The notes beneath the pieces are model-generated. The model was given only the letters and a program-made list of their open reading frames with translations, had not been told where the DNA came from and ran no database searches. Shown here piece after piece: positions 27,901 to 35,507 of a DNA stretch of 64,000 nt (the stretch's first letter is position 1; each line of letters starts with the position of its first letter). A program made the translations under genes and the position numbers. Source of the stretch: Jejuia rubra (GTDB taxonomy: Bacteria; Bacteroidota; Bacteroidia; Flavobacteriales; Flavobacteriaceae). The stretch lies in assembly GCF_042684665.1 (NCBI RefSeq), contig NZ_JBHULY010000026.1, positions 1 through 64,000 on the forward strand, read 5' to 3'.

Positions 27901-28606
27901 GCAGTCGATACAGCGCTGAGGCAAAATCAGCGTTGGCATCCGTTTCACTGGACGGAAAAGTTGGGGTTATAAATAGTAGGATATGATTTTTATCCTTACT
28001 TAATAAAAATTGGTTTTCAATGGTGAAATCATCTCCAAAACCTAGACCTTTCAGTTTGTTTAAGGCCATAAAAGTGATACCTAACGGGTCTTTTAATATG
28101 GTTTCTTTGGCAATAAAACCAGAGGGCGAAACCAAGGTTTTATAATTGTTTTGTGTGATGTTTTGAATGCTATCCGAATGCAGTTTTTGCTCAATGACAT
28201 GGTAATCCGCTTCTTCCAGAAAAAGGGGCAAATTATCATAGACAAAATCAATCGTATTGTTAATTTCCTCATCCTGAACATACCCCTGAACCTGCTTGAT
28301 GTAGGCCTCCGAAGTATCCATAATGCTATCTAAAAAAGTAGAGGCGTAATTGGTTAAGTCCTCGACGCTACCGGTTTCCCCTCGGGAAATATTTACAATT
28401 ATTTTATCAGCAAAGTTGACCTGTTTTAATACCTTTTGGACTTGCGCGGATTTTTTGGTTTGGGGGATTAGCTTGGTGATGTCTTCCTCAAATTCAATTC
28501 GTATGGCCAAAAACGCGACTGCGGTAAATAACAACAGTATTACACCTAAACTTTTTAGTCTGTTTGAAGCAATAAAACTATATATGCCATAAAACCATCT
28601 ACCCAT
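24929..28606 (-). CDS. MMPL transporter fused to PlsC acyltransferase
   Basis: A 1225-residue fusion. Residues ~1-860 are an MMPL/RND exporter with two sets of membrane helices separated by large periplasmic loops. Residues ~880-1080 are a lysophospholipid acyltransferase with NHTSFLD (HX4D) and FPEGTRS. The last ~130 residues look like a remnant of a Rossmann methyltransferase: the position of motif I reads FVTISKDISPLFF and lacks the GxGxG. Related flavobacterial proteins are trifunctional (MMPL, acyltransferase, methyltransferase), as I recall. It probably exports pigment or lipid intermediates and may acylate them. It overlaps the upstream GT2 gene by eight bases. Confidence 0.9.
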   Translation of the reverse strand: MGRWFYGIYSFIASNRLKSLGVILLLFTAVAFLAIRIEFEEDITKLIPQTKKSAQVQKVLKQVNFADKIIVNISRGETGSVEDLTNYASTFLDSIMDTSEAYIKQVQGYVQDEEINNTIDFVYDNLPLFLEEADYHVIEQKLHSDSIQNITQNNYKTLVSPSGFIAKETILKDPLGITFMALNKLKGLGFGDDFTIENQFLLSKDKNHILLFITPTFPSSETDANADFASALYRLQDQLNSKFESKASCEYFGGALIAVANANQIKTDIQLTVGIAVTVLLLILVLFYKKLVIPLILFLPTVLGALVAIALLYLLRGRISAISLGIGSILLGVTLDYALHILTHIRSGHTIKQLYADIAKPILMSSLTTALAFLCLLFIKSQALQDLGVFAATSVLFSSVLALILIPQLYKSKVVSKQRATVIDRLGNFPFHKKKWLIGSIVILLVISCFTYNRVVFNNDLNTLNYQPEHLMNAQNKLDQLINMSSKSVYLSTYADTQQEALEQNDTIFKMLESLQNEGKIIQFSSIGSLIASTRLQNEKIKTWNAFWSEAKIEKVKNDLIQSGSALGFKPVAFSIFYQTLNADFKPLKVEDYQSIKTISSGDYISGTEEFATVTTLVKVQDKNLELLVDSFENRHNTVVIDRKNMNETFLGNLKNDFNRLILYSSVVVLVLLLLYYRSLSLTVVTALPIALTWLLTVGIMGLFGLKFNIFNIIICTFIFGLGIDYCIFITNGLLQEYRTGERELPIRKISIILSVITTLLGIGVLILAKHPALFTISAVSVVGILSASAMAFTMQPLLFKLFIGTKTRRPISIREFVHSLISFGYYGIGGLILSILSVSLIPIIPISKKLKMKVFHRVLSKFMKSVLYTNPFVSKTVLNPFKEDFKKQAIIIANHTSFLDILAMGMLHPKIIFLVNDWVYNSPIFGRAVRLAGFYPVSSGIESGVEHLQKKVNQGYSLMAFPEGTRSTTNKIKRFHKGAFYLAEQFNLDILPVLIHGNSEVLPKGTFVIKDGSITLKILKRIPFNDEAFGKTYREKAKAISVFFRNEHAKLREEIEGEAYFHNLVLEDFKYRGKAIYDSVKTDLVENTKVNKTLIDDLPEKGIFVTISKDISPLFFLMALDSPDRKIFSFIENEAHRELMNNCVLTNTSYKVYIKDSLDGIDIKNTDVFVIDKKHIEESLLENLVGSGKLFVLLNESVKLYTKFMTSLGCEQVMVKSNMAVLKS

Positions 28607-29795
28607 TGTTAATTGCTACGCGATTTCTATGGAATACGGACAAAATTAAAAAGCCCAGAGTACCGCAAATTAGGGCACTAAAGGACGCCAGGGTAAAACT
28701 CCCGACTATATATGTTTTTAAATGCTCGGTAATCTCAAAATTGTTTTGGAACATTTCGAGGGTGTAATTATAATCCACCCCCATAATAAACTGACCCATT
28801 TTGGCACTGGCATAAAGTACAAACGGAATAAAAGGAGGCAAACTTACATTGGAAAACGCAAATGCAATTACCTTGTTCAATCTTAAAAAAATAGCCAAAA
28901 AAATAACGATTACTGTATGAAATCCCCAAAAGGGAGACAGGCCTATAAATACCCCCAGTGCAATCGACAGTGCCTTTTTTGTTGGAGTATCGTTGCTTCC
29001 TAAAAAGTCCTCAACGAAAAACTGCTTAAATCCTTTTTTTTTTAGTTTCCTAAATAGGCTTCGCGGTTTGATATAGACCAATGTCAAAAACACCAAATAG
29101 GTATTGAGAATACTGATTCGGGTAAAATCCTTAAAAGGCCTAAAGTGCGATACCCGTTCGTTTTCATCATAAAGCACTTGGATGGGGACGTTCTTTACCT
29201 CAATACCCTCCCAAGCCGCCTTTACCATAACTTCAACTTCATATTCGAATTTATTGGTTACTAATCTAAGTTTATCTATAGCTTTTAGGGGGTACAATCT
29301 AAAACCAGACTGTGTATCAGTAAGTTTGATTCCAGTTTCAAACCAAAACCAAAAATTGGAAAACTTATTTCCAAAACTGCTTTTACCGGGAACACCTTCT
29401 TGGCTCATATTTCGCGCACCAATTAAAAGCATATTTTTATTTTCGGAACGTTCTAGTTCACCCATAAATACCGAAATATCCTCCGGAAAGTGTTGCCCGT
29501 CAGAATCAATAGTTATAGCGAAATCGTATCCAAGTTCCACTGCCCTTTTAAAACCCTCACGCAACGCATTGCCCTTCCCTTTGTTCTTTTGGATGTAAAC
29601 CTTTTCTATCTGGGGATAGCCTTCTAATATATTTTTTGTGTTGTCCGTAGAGCCGTCATTCACTGCGATTACCCTGTCGGTAATTTCTAAAACACCGTCA
29701 AGAACGCGTTTTAAAGTGCGTTCATTATTGTATGTTGGAATCAACACACAAACGTTTAAGTGTTTTATGTTTTGGGTTAAGGTTGGGTTGGTCAC
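28599..29795 (-). CDS. GT2 glycosyltransferase with DUF2062 domain
   Basis: A 398-residue protein. The first ~240 residues are a GT-A glycosyltransferase of the dolichol-phosphate mannose synthase type (NDGSTDNTKN, TIDSDGQHFP, DTQSGFRLYP). The last ~150 residues are a DUF2062 membrane domain with three to four helices (LSPFWGFHTVIVIFLAIFLR). Its role in pigment formation is unclear; flexirubins are not usually glycosylated, so it may modify a carrier lipid. It overlaps the MMPL gene. Confidence 0.88.
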   Translation of the reverse strand: MTNPTLTQNIKHLNVCVLIPTYNNERTLKRVLDGVLEITDRVIAVNDGSTDNTKNILEGYPQIEKVYIQKNKGKGNALREGFKRAVELGYDFAITIDSDGQHFPEDISVFMGELERSENKNMLLIGARNMSQEGVPGKSSFGNKFSNFWFWFETGIKLTDTQSGFRLYPLKAIDKLRLVTNKFEYEVEVMVKAAWEGIEVKNVPIQVLYDENERVSHFRPFKDFTRISILNTYLVFLTLVYIKPRSLFRKLKKKGFKQFFVEDFLGSNDTPTKKALSIALGVFIGLSPFWGFHTVIVIFLAIFLRLNKVIAFAFSNVSLPPFIPFVLYASAKMGQFIMGVDYNYTLEMFQNNFEITEHLKTYIVGSFTLASFSALICGTLGFLILSVFHRNRVAINNG

Positions 29796-29817
29796 AAAGC
29801 GTAGTTTTCGAATAAAA

Positions 29818-30303
29818 CTAAATTAATGATTTTTCTTCATCCGTAAAGACTTTGGAGTGCAAAATGTAATCCTTTATGTAGTTTTTCAATGAAGTGGAAC
29901 CAATGTTATTAAACTGTTTTAAAATAAACCCCTTGTCCTCTTCAATATTGGATTTATACTTTAATAATTTTGGTGTGTTTTCTTGTATGCTCAATCTTAT
30001 AAAGCGGGCTTCCACATTATTTGGGGCTTGTTCAATAGCAAATTCCACCCATTCTACACCTTCAATAAAGCCGTCCTTTTTTGCTTTAAGGGTTTTAGAC
30101 TTCTTGGCCTTTAAGGCAATGGCGGCACCTTTATAGGCCACTAATTCCGGGCGGTCTTGTTTAGAGACGTTAGCCAAACTTTCATAAAATGCATCAACTT
30201 CCTTTGCGTTTTGTGCCGCACCTTTATACGCCTTACGTATCACGCTTAAATCCAAAGAAACCAGCACAATAAAACATAAACAATATGTGACCAAAAACTT
30301 CAT
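29818..30303 (-). CDS. Secreted TPR-like protein of the pigment cluster
   Basis: A 161-residue protein with an N-terminal signal (MKFLVTYCLCFIVLVSLDLS) and a helical mature part (ESLANVSKQDRPELVAYKGA, then IEGVEWVEFAIEQAPNNVEA) that resembles one or two TPR-like hairpins. It would sit in the periplasm. It lies between the glycosyltransferase and a dehydratase-like gene, with gaps of 22 and 6 bases. It has no enzyme motif; a scaffold role is a guess. Confidence 0.72.
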   Translation of the reverse strand: MKFLVTYCLCFIVLVSLDLSVIRKAYKGAAQNAKEVDAFYESLANVSKQDRPELVAYKGAAIALKAKKSKTLKAKKDGFIEGVEWVEFAIEQAPNNVEARFIRLSIQENTPKLLKYKSNIEEDKGFILKQFNNIGSTSLKNYIKDYILHSKVFTDEEKSLI

Positions 30304-30309
30304 TCTTTC

Positions 30310-30675
30310 TTATAATTCCCTAAAATTACTCGTCAATTTTAGTGCCGGAGTCTCCCCAAAAACTACTGTATTCTTCACTTTGTAGCCTTCTTCCGTTTTC
30401 GATATATCCAAAGTTAAATCCAAATCAGGTGTTTTTTCAGGGTTTATGATAGCCATAAATTTAACGTTGCTTGAGGATTGCATAAAGAGCTTTGAACCCA
30501 CAATTTCCTCTGTAAGCTCTTTTACAATCTGCATCATGCAAACTCCCGGCGTAACAGGGTTTCCAGGGAAATGTCCCTTAAAAATACGATGGTCTTTGTT
30601 GATGGTAATATTGGCTTTAGCCAAACTCTCCTCAACATTCAATTCATTTACTTTGTAAAAATCCTTTAACTGCAT
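30310..30675 (-). CDS. Hot-dog dehydratase-like protein (FabZ-type)
   Basis: A 121-residue single hot-dog domain. The FabZ motif is clear: HRIFKGHFPGNPVTPGVCMM has the catalytic His and PGNPVTPG turn. At the position of the FabZ catalytic Glu (PGV-x-x-x-E) the sequence reads PGVCMMQ, so Glu is replaced by Gln. Two other hot-dog proteins in the cluster keep Glu but lack this His. Aryl polyene dehydratases work as heterodimers, so pairing is plausible. Two bases separate it from the barrel gene upstream. Confidence 0.85.
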   Translation of the reverse strand: MQLKDFYKVNELNVEESLAKANITINKDHRIFKGHFPGNPVTPGVCMMQIVKELTEEIVGSKLFMQSSSNVKFMAIINPEKTPDLDLTLDISKTEEGYKVKNTVVFGETPALKLTSNFREL

Positions 30676-30676
30676 C

Positions 30677-31270
30677 CTAAAAACTAAATTGATAGATTAT
30701 TCCTAGTTGAAAAAGCGTATTAAACTGGTTTTCCAGTTCATATTGCTCGGAATTAAAGCTATGAAAAGTATCTGAAAAAACATCAATAAGCCCACGTTTA
30801 TATCTAAAATCAAGCCCAATACCGTTACTAAATTGATACCCCAGGCCTAGCCCAATAGTCATATCTATAAAAGTAACATCATTACCTTCTACCCTATTGG
30901 CTAGACCGATGAACGTATCATCGGTATCAAAATCGAAACTTGGCGCAATGATAAAATTGAAACCGGAGTATTTTACGAAAAACTTATTTGTTATTGTAAT
31001 CGAAATATAGTGAATATCAACATCTCCTCCGGATGAAATACCCGCATCCCCTCCTTGATTGGAATATCCAACTTCGGGTTGCAACGTATAAATATCCGAA
31101 ATTCTAATCGGTAAAATCGCTCCGAAATATAGTCCGGTTTTTGTATCCAAATCTGAATTGGAAAGTGTGGCTAAATTAACAGCACCTCTAAACCCAAAAG
31201 ACACTTTTGACTGGGCAAATGCACCAGAAGCACACACCACTAGTGCAAAAATTAAAACTGCTCGTTTCAT
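30677..31270 (-). CDS. PorT-like outer-membrane barrel (copy 1 of 3)
   Basis: A 197-residue protein with signal MKRAVLIFALVVCASGAFAQ and an eight-stranded barrel-like mature part with aromatic strand ends, finishing LGIIYQFSF. Shared features with the next two genes are GFRGAVNLATLSN near the N-terminus, PEVGYSNQG in the middle and LGLGYQFSNGIGLDFRYKRG. The three are tandem paralogs inside the pigment operon, which suggests a role at the outer membrane where flexirubins accumulate. Confidence 0.85.
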   Translation of the reverse strand: MKRAVLIFALVVCASGAFAQSKVSFGFRGAVNLATLSNSDLDTKTGLYFGAILPIRISDIYTLQPEVGYSNQGGDAGISSGGDVDIHYISITITNKFFVKYSGFNFIIAPSFDFDTDDTFIGLANRVEGNDVTFIDMTIGLGLGYQFSNGIGLDFRYKRGLIDVFSDTFHSFNSEQYELENQFNTLFQLGIIYQFSF

Positions 31271-31281
31271 TATAATCTTAT

Positions 31282-31905
31282 TTAAAATCCAAATCTATAG
31301 GTTGCACTTAATTGCACGACCCCATTTAACACATTATCCCCATCAAAAAAATCATATTCATCATCATCAAAACCCGACCAGTAACTATCACGAACGTCCA
31401 AAAAGCCTTGTTTATATCTTAGCTCCAATCCCAATCCAAATGCAAATTCATAGCCTACACCGGCAAACAATCCAAAATCAAAAGGAACATAAAAATCGTT
31501 AGGGTTTTCAGAAACCAAAATATCTATTGAAGGCCCTACAATAAGGTTTAAACCGTTATTTTCAATGGGAAAGAATTTATTGGCAATCCCAAAGTAAAGG
31601 TATTCCAAGTTTATGTCATCACTGAAATTACCATCTATAATGGGATCAAAACCACCAGAACGACTTGACTTATAACCCGTTCCTTGATTGGAATATCCCG
31701 CTTCTACCTGCAATTCATAAAATCTGGTTAAATGAACATTGACAAACAGCCCGCCATTTATCCCAAGTTTTCTTTCGGATTGATATACATTAGTCAATTT
31801 GGCTGAATTCAAACCCAGTTTTAAGCCTGGCCTCACTTTAACTTGAGCCACTGCATTGGCCCAAGATATCACCACTATTAAAAGAAGGAATAACTTTTTC
31901 ATCAT
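31282..31905 (-). CDS. PorT-like outer-membrane barrel (copy 2 of 3)
   Basis: A 207-residue paralog of its neighbours, with signal MMKKLFLLLIVVISWANAVAQ trimmed near residue 21, then PGLKLGLNSAKLTN, VEAGYSNQGTGY and VGYEFAFGLGLELRYKQGF, ending SATYRFGF. It has a longer, more acidic loop (DDDEYDFFDGD-like) than copies 1 and 3. Function unknown; outer-membrane location is inferred from signal and strand pattern. Confidence 0.85.
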   Translation of the reverse strand: MMKKLFLLLIVVISWANAVAQVKVRPGLKLGLNSAKLTNVYQSERKLGINGGLFVNVHLTRFYELQVEAGYSNQGTGYKSSRSGGFDPIIDGNFSDDINLEYLYFGIANKFFPIENNGLNLIVGPSIDILVSENPNDFYVPFDFGLFAGVGYEFAFGLGLELRYKQGFLDVRDSYWSGFDDDEYDFFDGDNVLNGVVQLSATYRFGF

Positions 31906-31907
31906 TC

Positions 31908-32480
31908 TTATCTTTTAAAATTGAACTTGTAAGCTACTCCAACTTGAAACACTTTATTAACGTAAAGTTCATCAAAGGCAACGGTATTATTAATATTGGA
32001 GCCTAAAATATCCACAAAACCAATAATATATCTAGCTTCAATGGCCAATCCAAAAGGAAGTTCGTAACCCAAGCCCCCCATAAAGCCAATATCAAAGCCT
32101 TCATAGGCCTCTGCAACGGCGTTATCAGCAAGCTTAAAATTAAACGTAGGGCCAATAATTGCATGAAGCCCTAAATCCCGAAAAGGAGAAAACTTATTGG
32201 CTATGGTAATGGCGAGGTACTGAATTTCGATATCGCTTCCACTGGACAACCTTGATTTTGCCCCTTGTCTGGAATAGGTAACTTCAGGTTGCAGGGCATA
32301 AAAATTAGCAAACTTGATTTCTCCGAATGCACCAATATAAAAATCCGTCTTTGCATCGTAAGCGGTATTTGTGATGTTAGCAAAATTTACGCCTCCTCTT
32401 ATTCCTGGGCTTAGTTCAATCTGTGCAAACGCATTTATAGAGCTTATTAAAAGAATAACAACAATAAGTAGTTTTTTCAT
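31908..32480 (-). CDS. PorT-like outer-membrane barrel (copy 3 of 3)
   Basis: A 190-residue paralog with signal MKKLLIVVILLISSINAFAQ, then PGIRGGVNFANITN, PEVTYSRQGAKS and GLGYELPFGLAIEARYIIGF, ending VGVAYKFNFKR. It starts two bases after the lipoprotein gene in transcription order and ends two bases before copy 2. Tandem copies this similar in layout but diverged in sequence point to an old duplication kept for distinct roles. Confidence 0.85.
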   Translation of the reverse strand: MKKLLIVVILLISSINAFAQIELSPGIRGGVNFANITNTAYDAKTDFYIGAFGEIKFANFYALQPEVTYSRQGAKSRLSSGSDIEIQYLAITIANKFSPFRDLGLHAIIGPTFNFKLADNAVAEAYEGFDIGFMGGLGYELPFGLAIEARYIIGFVDILGSNINNTVAFDELYVNKVFQVGVAYKFNFKR

Positions 32481-32482
32481 GA

Positions 32483-33085
32483 CTAAATAGATTTTAGGGT
32501 AATCTTCAGATTAATATTTGAATGAATAATTTCTATTTTATCGGCAAAATTACCACTAATTTGGGTAAACAAAAACCGAACCTTTTCTTTTCTTTTGGAG
32601 GTTTTTACAATTTGATAGAGCCCTTCTTTATTGTAATAATATATTGGAGCATCCTCAATTATCGCTTTATGGATAGTGGTCTCGTCCAAAGTAAAGGTTT
32701 CGAAAGTTTTTGGATGTTCCTTAATTAAAATTTCAAAATCCCTTTTTAAGGTACGGATGAACATTTTTTTATTGAGGTCGTCCATCACATAGTTCACCTT
32801 AAAATCATTGTTTTCAAAAGTGAAATCAAAAAGCTTGTTACCCAATTCTGTAGTGAACACAAGCCTGTGGTTCGATTTACCCAATTTTTTCACAATAAAA
32901 ATTCCTCCAAATGTCTTGCCATAAACCTCAATGTTGCTTCTGTAAACATAATCTTTTGAGCCATCTGAGAAATAAGGGTTCTGAATCGACTGCTCTAAAT
33001 CAACCTTTTGGAAATTGTGCTTCACCGGATAGGACTTACATCCCACGGCCAACAACAAAGCACTAAGGAGTAAAAACCGCGTCAT
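32483..33085 (-). CDS. Lipoprotein partner of LolA-like protein
   Basis: A 200-residue SPII lipoprotein (MTRFLLLSALLLAVGCKSYP, lipobox AVGC). The mature part is beta-rich (YVYRSNIEVYGKTFGGIFIV, then HRLVFTTELGNKLFDFTF), compatible with a LolB-like half-barrel. Aryl polyene clusters carry a LolA-like carrier beside a lipoprotein of this size (DUF3261 type), and here the LolA-like gene overlaps its start by 23 bases. It probably accepts hydrophobic cargo at the outer membrane (inferred). Confidence 0.75.
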   Translation of the reverse strand: MTRFLLLSALLLAVGCKSYPVKHNFQKVDLEQSIQNPYFSDGSKDYVYRSNIEVYGKTFGGIFIVKKLGKSNHRLVFTTELGNKLFDFTFENNDFKVNYVMDDLNKKMFIRTLKRDFEILIKEHPKTFETFTLDETTIHKAIIEDAPIYYYNKEGLYQIVKTSKRKEKVRFLFTQISGNFADKIEIIHSNINLKITLKSI

Positions 33086-33680
33086 TAATAGGCTGATTAA
33101 GGATTTTATTTATGAAATCTACCGTGGTGTAATCGCCAGATGGTTCAATCATTTTCACTTGGACCACATCGCCCTTAGCATCAAAAGTCAATATAAACTT
33201 TTTAAATAGCTTAGCCATATCGGCATCCTTTGGGGTGAAATGGGCCTGCCTTTTCTTGTTTTCCTTAAAATATGCAATGGTGAATTTTTCATCATCAAAC
33301 ATATCTCCCTTTACACTGCTGATAATCAACTCATTCAACTGTTCAAACACCTTGCTACTTCCTATGGAAACTTTGCTTTTATTACCCTCGTTATCAATAA
33401 ACAGCTTTTTATCCTTGAACAAAATGGAATACTTAAATGGGTCAACATAAGCCCATTTTACAAGATTAGGTGCTTTAAAGTGAAGTTTTCCAGAGGTTTT
33501 GATATCATTATCCAAAAAATCCAAATGTTTATATTGCACAAAATCACTCGAAATACTCTTGACAGAAGCTGATAATGTCGTTGCCTGGTTTTTCAGTTCC
33601 ATGGCTCCGTTAGCATACATAGGTGCTTGCGCCATCGCAAAAGTCGCAAGGAAAAATAACAGATATATTAGCTTATTCAT
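33063..33680 (-). CDS. LolA-like periplasmic carrier
   Basis: A 205-residue protein with signal MNKLIYLLFFLATFAMAQA; this ATG (33680) is preferred over one 14 codons upstream because it begins the signal. The mature part matches LolA-type carriers: SISSDFVQYKHLDFLDND, SGKLHFKAPNLVKWAYVDPF and, near the end, EPSGDYTTVDF. LolA shuttles lipoproteins across the periplasm; cluster versions are thought to carry pigment precursors. It overlaps both the lipoprotein and deacetylase genes. Confidence 0.87.
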   Translation of the reverse strand: MNKLIYLLFFLATFAMAQAPMYANGAMELKNQATTLSASVKSISSDFVQYKHLDFLDNDIKTSGKLHFKAPNLVKWAYVDPFKYSILFKDKKLFIDNEGNKSKVSIGSSKVFEQLNELIISSVKGDMFDDEKFTIAYFKENKKRQAHFTPKDADMAKLFKKFILTFDAKGDVVQVKMIEPSGDYTTVDFINKILNQPINDAVFTP

Positions 33681-34449
33681 AGGCCTTAATATTGAAAAGC
33701 GTATCCACGGTAACGGACACATAATTGCGTTCCTGCAAAAATAACAATAACCGTTCCAAAACGTTCAACGTTTTTTGGCTCGTGTCGTGTAGCAAAATAA
33801 CATCCCCTTTTTTCAGGTTTTTAGTGATGCGACTTAAAATTTGATTCTCATTTAAGGCAGTCGTATCGAAAGAACGTTTACTCCAACCGATAGATTGCAG
33901 ACCCGTTGTTTTTAGTGCCTGTTTGATGTTTGGATTGGTTATGCCGAACGCTGGCCGGTACAATTTAAGGGAATACCCTGTTGCTGTTTTTGTTACCGCA
34001 TTAGTCTTTTCCAATTCGGCGGTTACTTTTTCTGTTGAAAAAAACCCAAAGCTATTGGAATGGGAATATGTGTGATTACCAATGGTATGTCCTTTGGAAA
34101 TGGTGTTTTTAACAATTTCGGGGTGTGCTTCGATGTGCTTTCCGATGCAGAAAAATGAGGCTTTTGCGTTAAACGAATCCAATAATTTTAAAACTTTCGG
34201 TGTAAATTCGGGATGCGGGCCATCATCAAAGGTAATTGCTACTCGATTTTCAGTAACCTGATAATTCGAATTTTTGGATTCAAAATGATAGTTCCAACCA
34301 ATTTTGGCAGAGCCCAAAACCGTAATCACCAACCAAACCAATGCTATAAGAAAAATCCACCAAATCGAAAATTTTAAAATTGTAACACCCAGTAAAAAAC
34401 CAATTATAAGTAACGTGAAAATGGTATTTACCGTTCTAAATTTCAGCAT
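33673..34449 (-). CDS. Polysaccharide deacetylase (NodB-like)
   Basis: A 258-residue CE4-type enzyme anchored by one or two N-terminal helices (residues ~7-45). The motifs are all present: VAITFDDGPHPEF (catalytic Asp and metal Asp), GNHTYSHSN (metal His pair), LYRPAFG and VILLHDTSQ. CE4 enzymes remove N- or O-acetyl groups from glycans. Its reason for being in a pigment operon is unclear. It overlaps the LolA-like gene by eight bases and the Cys-less ketosynthase by seven. Confidence 0.9.
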   Translation of the reverse strand: MLKFRTVNTIFTLLIIGFLLGVTILKFSIWWIFLIALVWLVITVLGSAKIGWNYHFESKNSNYQVTENRVAITFDDGPHPEFTPKVLKLLDSFNAKASFFCIGKHIEAHPEIVKNTISKGHTIGNHTYSHSNSFGFFSTEKVTAELEKTNAVTKTATGYSLKLYRPAFGITNPNIKQALKTTGLQSIGWSKRSFDTTALNENQILSRITKNLKKGDVILLHDTSQKTLNVLERLLLFLQERNYVSVTVDTLFNIKAYE

Positions 34450-35507
34450 TGCTTTAGAAGTGTAAAACTATGGTTTTCACCACGATATTGATTGTACAAC
34501 AATACCGTTTTTAAAGAAGAAACCTCAACGTCATTTAATTTGACAACTTGAGGAATCGATTGTGTTTTTAAAATTTTTGAAGCCAGCCAAAATCCAAAGG
34601 ACGATGCCGTATTGAATTCCCCTGAAAGATGTTTGTAATACATCTGGGGTGTCTCTTTAAACATGTTTTCAGCTAAAACCTCGTAATAGCCATCAAAACC
34701 AACGTCCCCATTGTTGCCTAAAACCACAGCATCGATATCAGTGGCGGACAAACCATTTTCCTCCAGAAAGGTCTTTACTTCTTCAGCCACATGCTCCTTT
34801 TGCAGGGTATTGTATAGTTTTATCCCGACTAATTCGGCGTAAGCTTCCTCATGTTTTTCATTTGAAACCACAAAAAAATTAGCCCCTTCGCCAAAAACAG
34901 CTCCCTTTGTATTAGAATTGAGTAGTCCCGCGAGAGTAACCTTTTCCGATTTAATATGGTCAACAACCCTGTGCACGGCAATCGTATGGTCCGCATTTTC
35001 ATCAACACCACCCACTAAGATATTGTTTGCTTCCTGATTTTCTAACTGCAATTTGGCATCCAAAAGCGCAGATTCAAAAGAATTGCTGGAATGTACGTAA
35101 GTAAAATTATACCCTTTGCATTGCAGTTCCAGCGCAATCTGGCCACCAACTGTATTGTGCGTGGATTGAATGAATGATGTTGGTGTCAAATATTGTTCGT
35201 CATTATCAATCAAAGCACTCAAAAACTTCTCAGAATCACGCAAACATCCCATCCCAGTTCCAGAAATGATAGCGTCAACCGTTTCTATACCAGCTTCACT
35301 TATCGCAATTTTTGAAGTCACCACTCCCATTTTTATGCCTTTCGCCATGCGACGCGCAGCCGCAGGGGGTATAAATTCCTTATAACTTGGGTTCACCGCT
35401 CCAATAACATTGTCTTCGTAATCCACAATTTCATTCAAAAACTCTGAATTATCATAAGTCTTTTGAGCTGAAATGGAAGCCACGCTATTGATATAAACCC
35501 TCTTCAT
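34443..35507 (-). CDS. Cys-less ketosynthase partner (chain-length factor type)
   Basis: A 354-residue beta-ketoacyl synthase homolog. The nucleophile elbow, normally xACxS, reads YVHSSNSFESALLDA, so the active-site Cys is absent. The His motifs are also degraded (NNGDVGFDGYY in place of HGTxT). Type II polyketide systems use such proteins as chain-length factors bound to an active ketosynthase, and the active enzyme is encoded immediately upstream with a zero-base gap. It probably sets polyene length. The call follows from sequence; partnership is inferred. Confidence 0.85.
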   Translation of the reverse strand: MKRVYINSVASISAQKTYDNSEFLNEIVDYEDNVIGAVNPSYKEFIPPAAARRMAKGIKMGVVTSKIAISEAGIETVDAIISGTGMGCLRDSEKFLSALIDNDEQYLTPTSFIQSTHNTVGGQIALELQCKGYNFTYVHSSNSFESALLDAKLQLENQEANNILVGGVDENADHTIAVHRVVDHIKSEKVTLAGLLNSNTKGAVFGEGANFFVVSNEKHEEAYAELVGIKLYNTLQKEHVAEEVKTFLEENGLSATDIDAVVLGNNGDVGFDGYYEVLAENMFKETPQMYYKHLSGEFNTASSFGFWLASKILKTQSIPQVVKLNDVEVSSLKTVLLYNQYRGENHSFTLLKQC

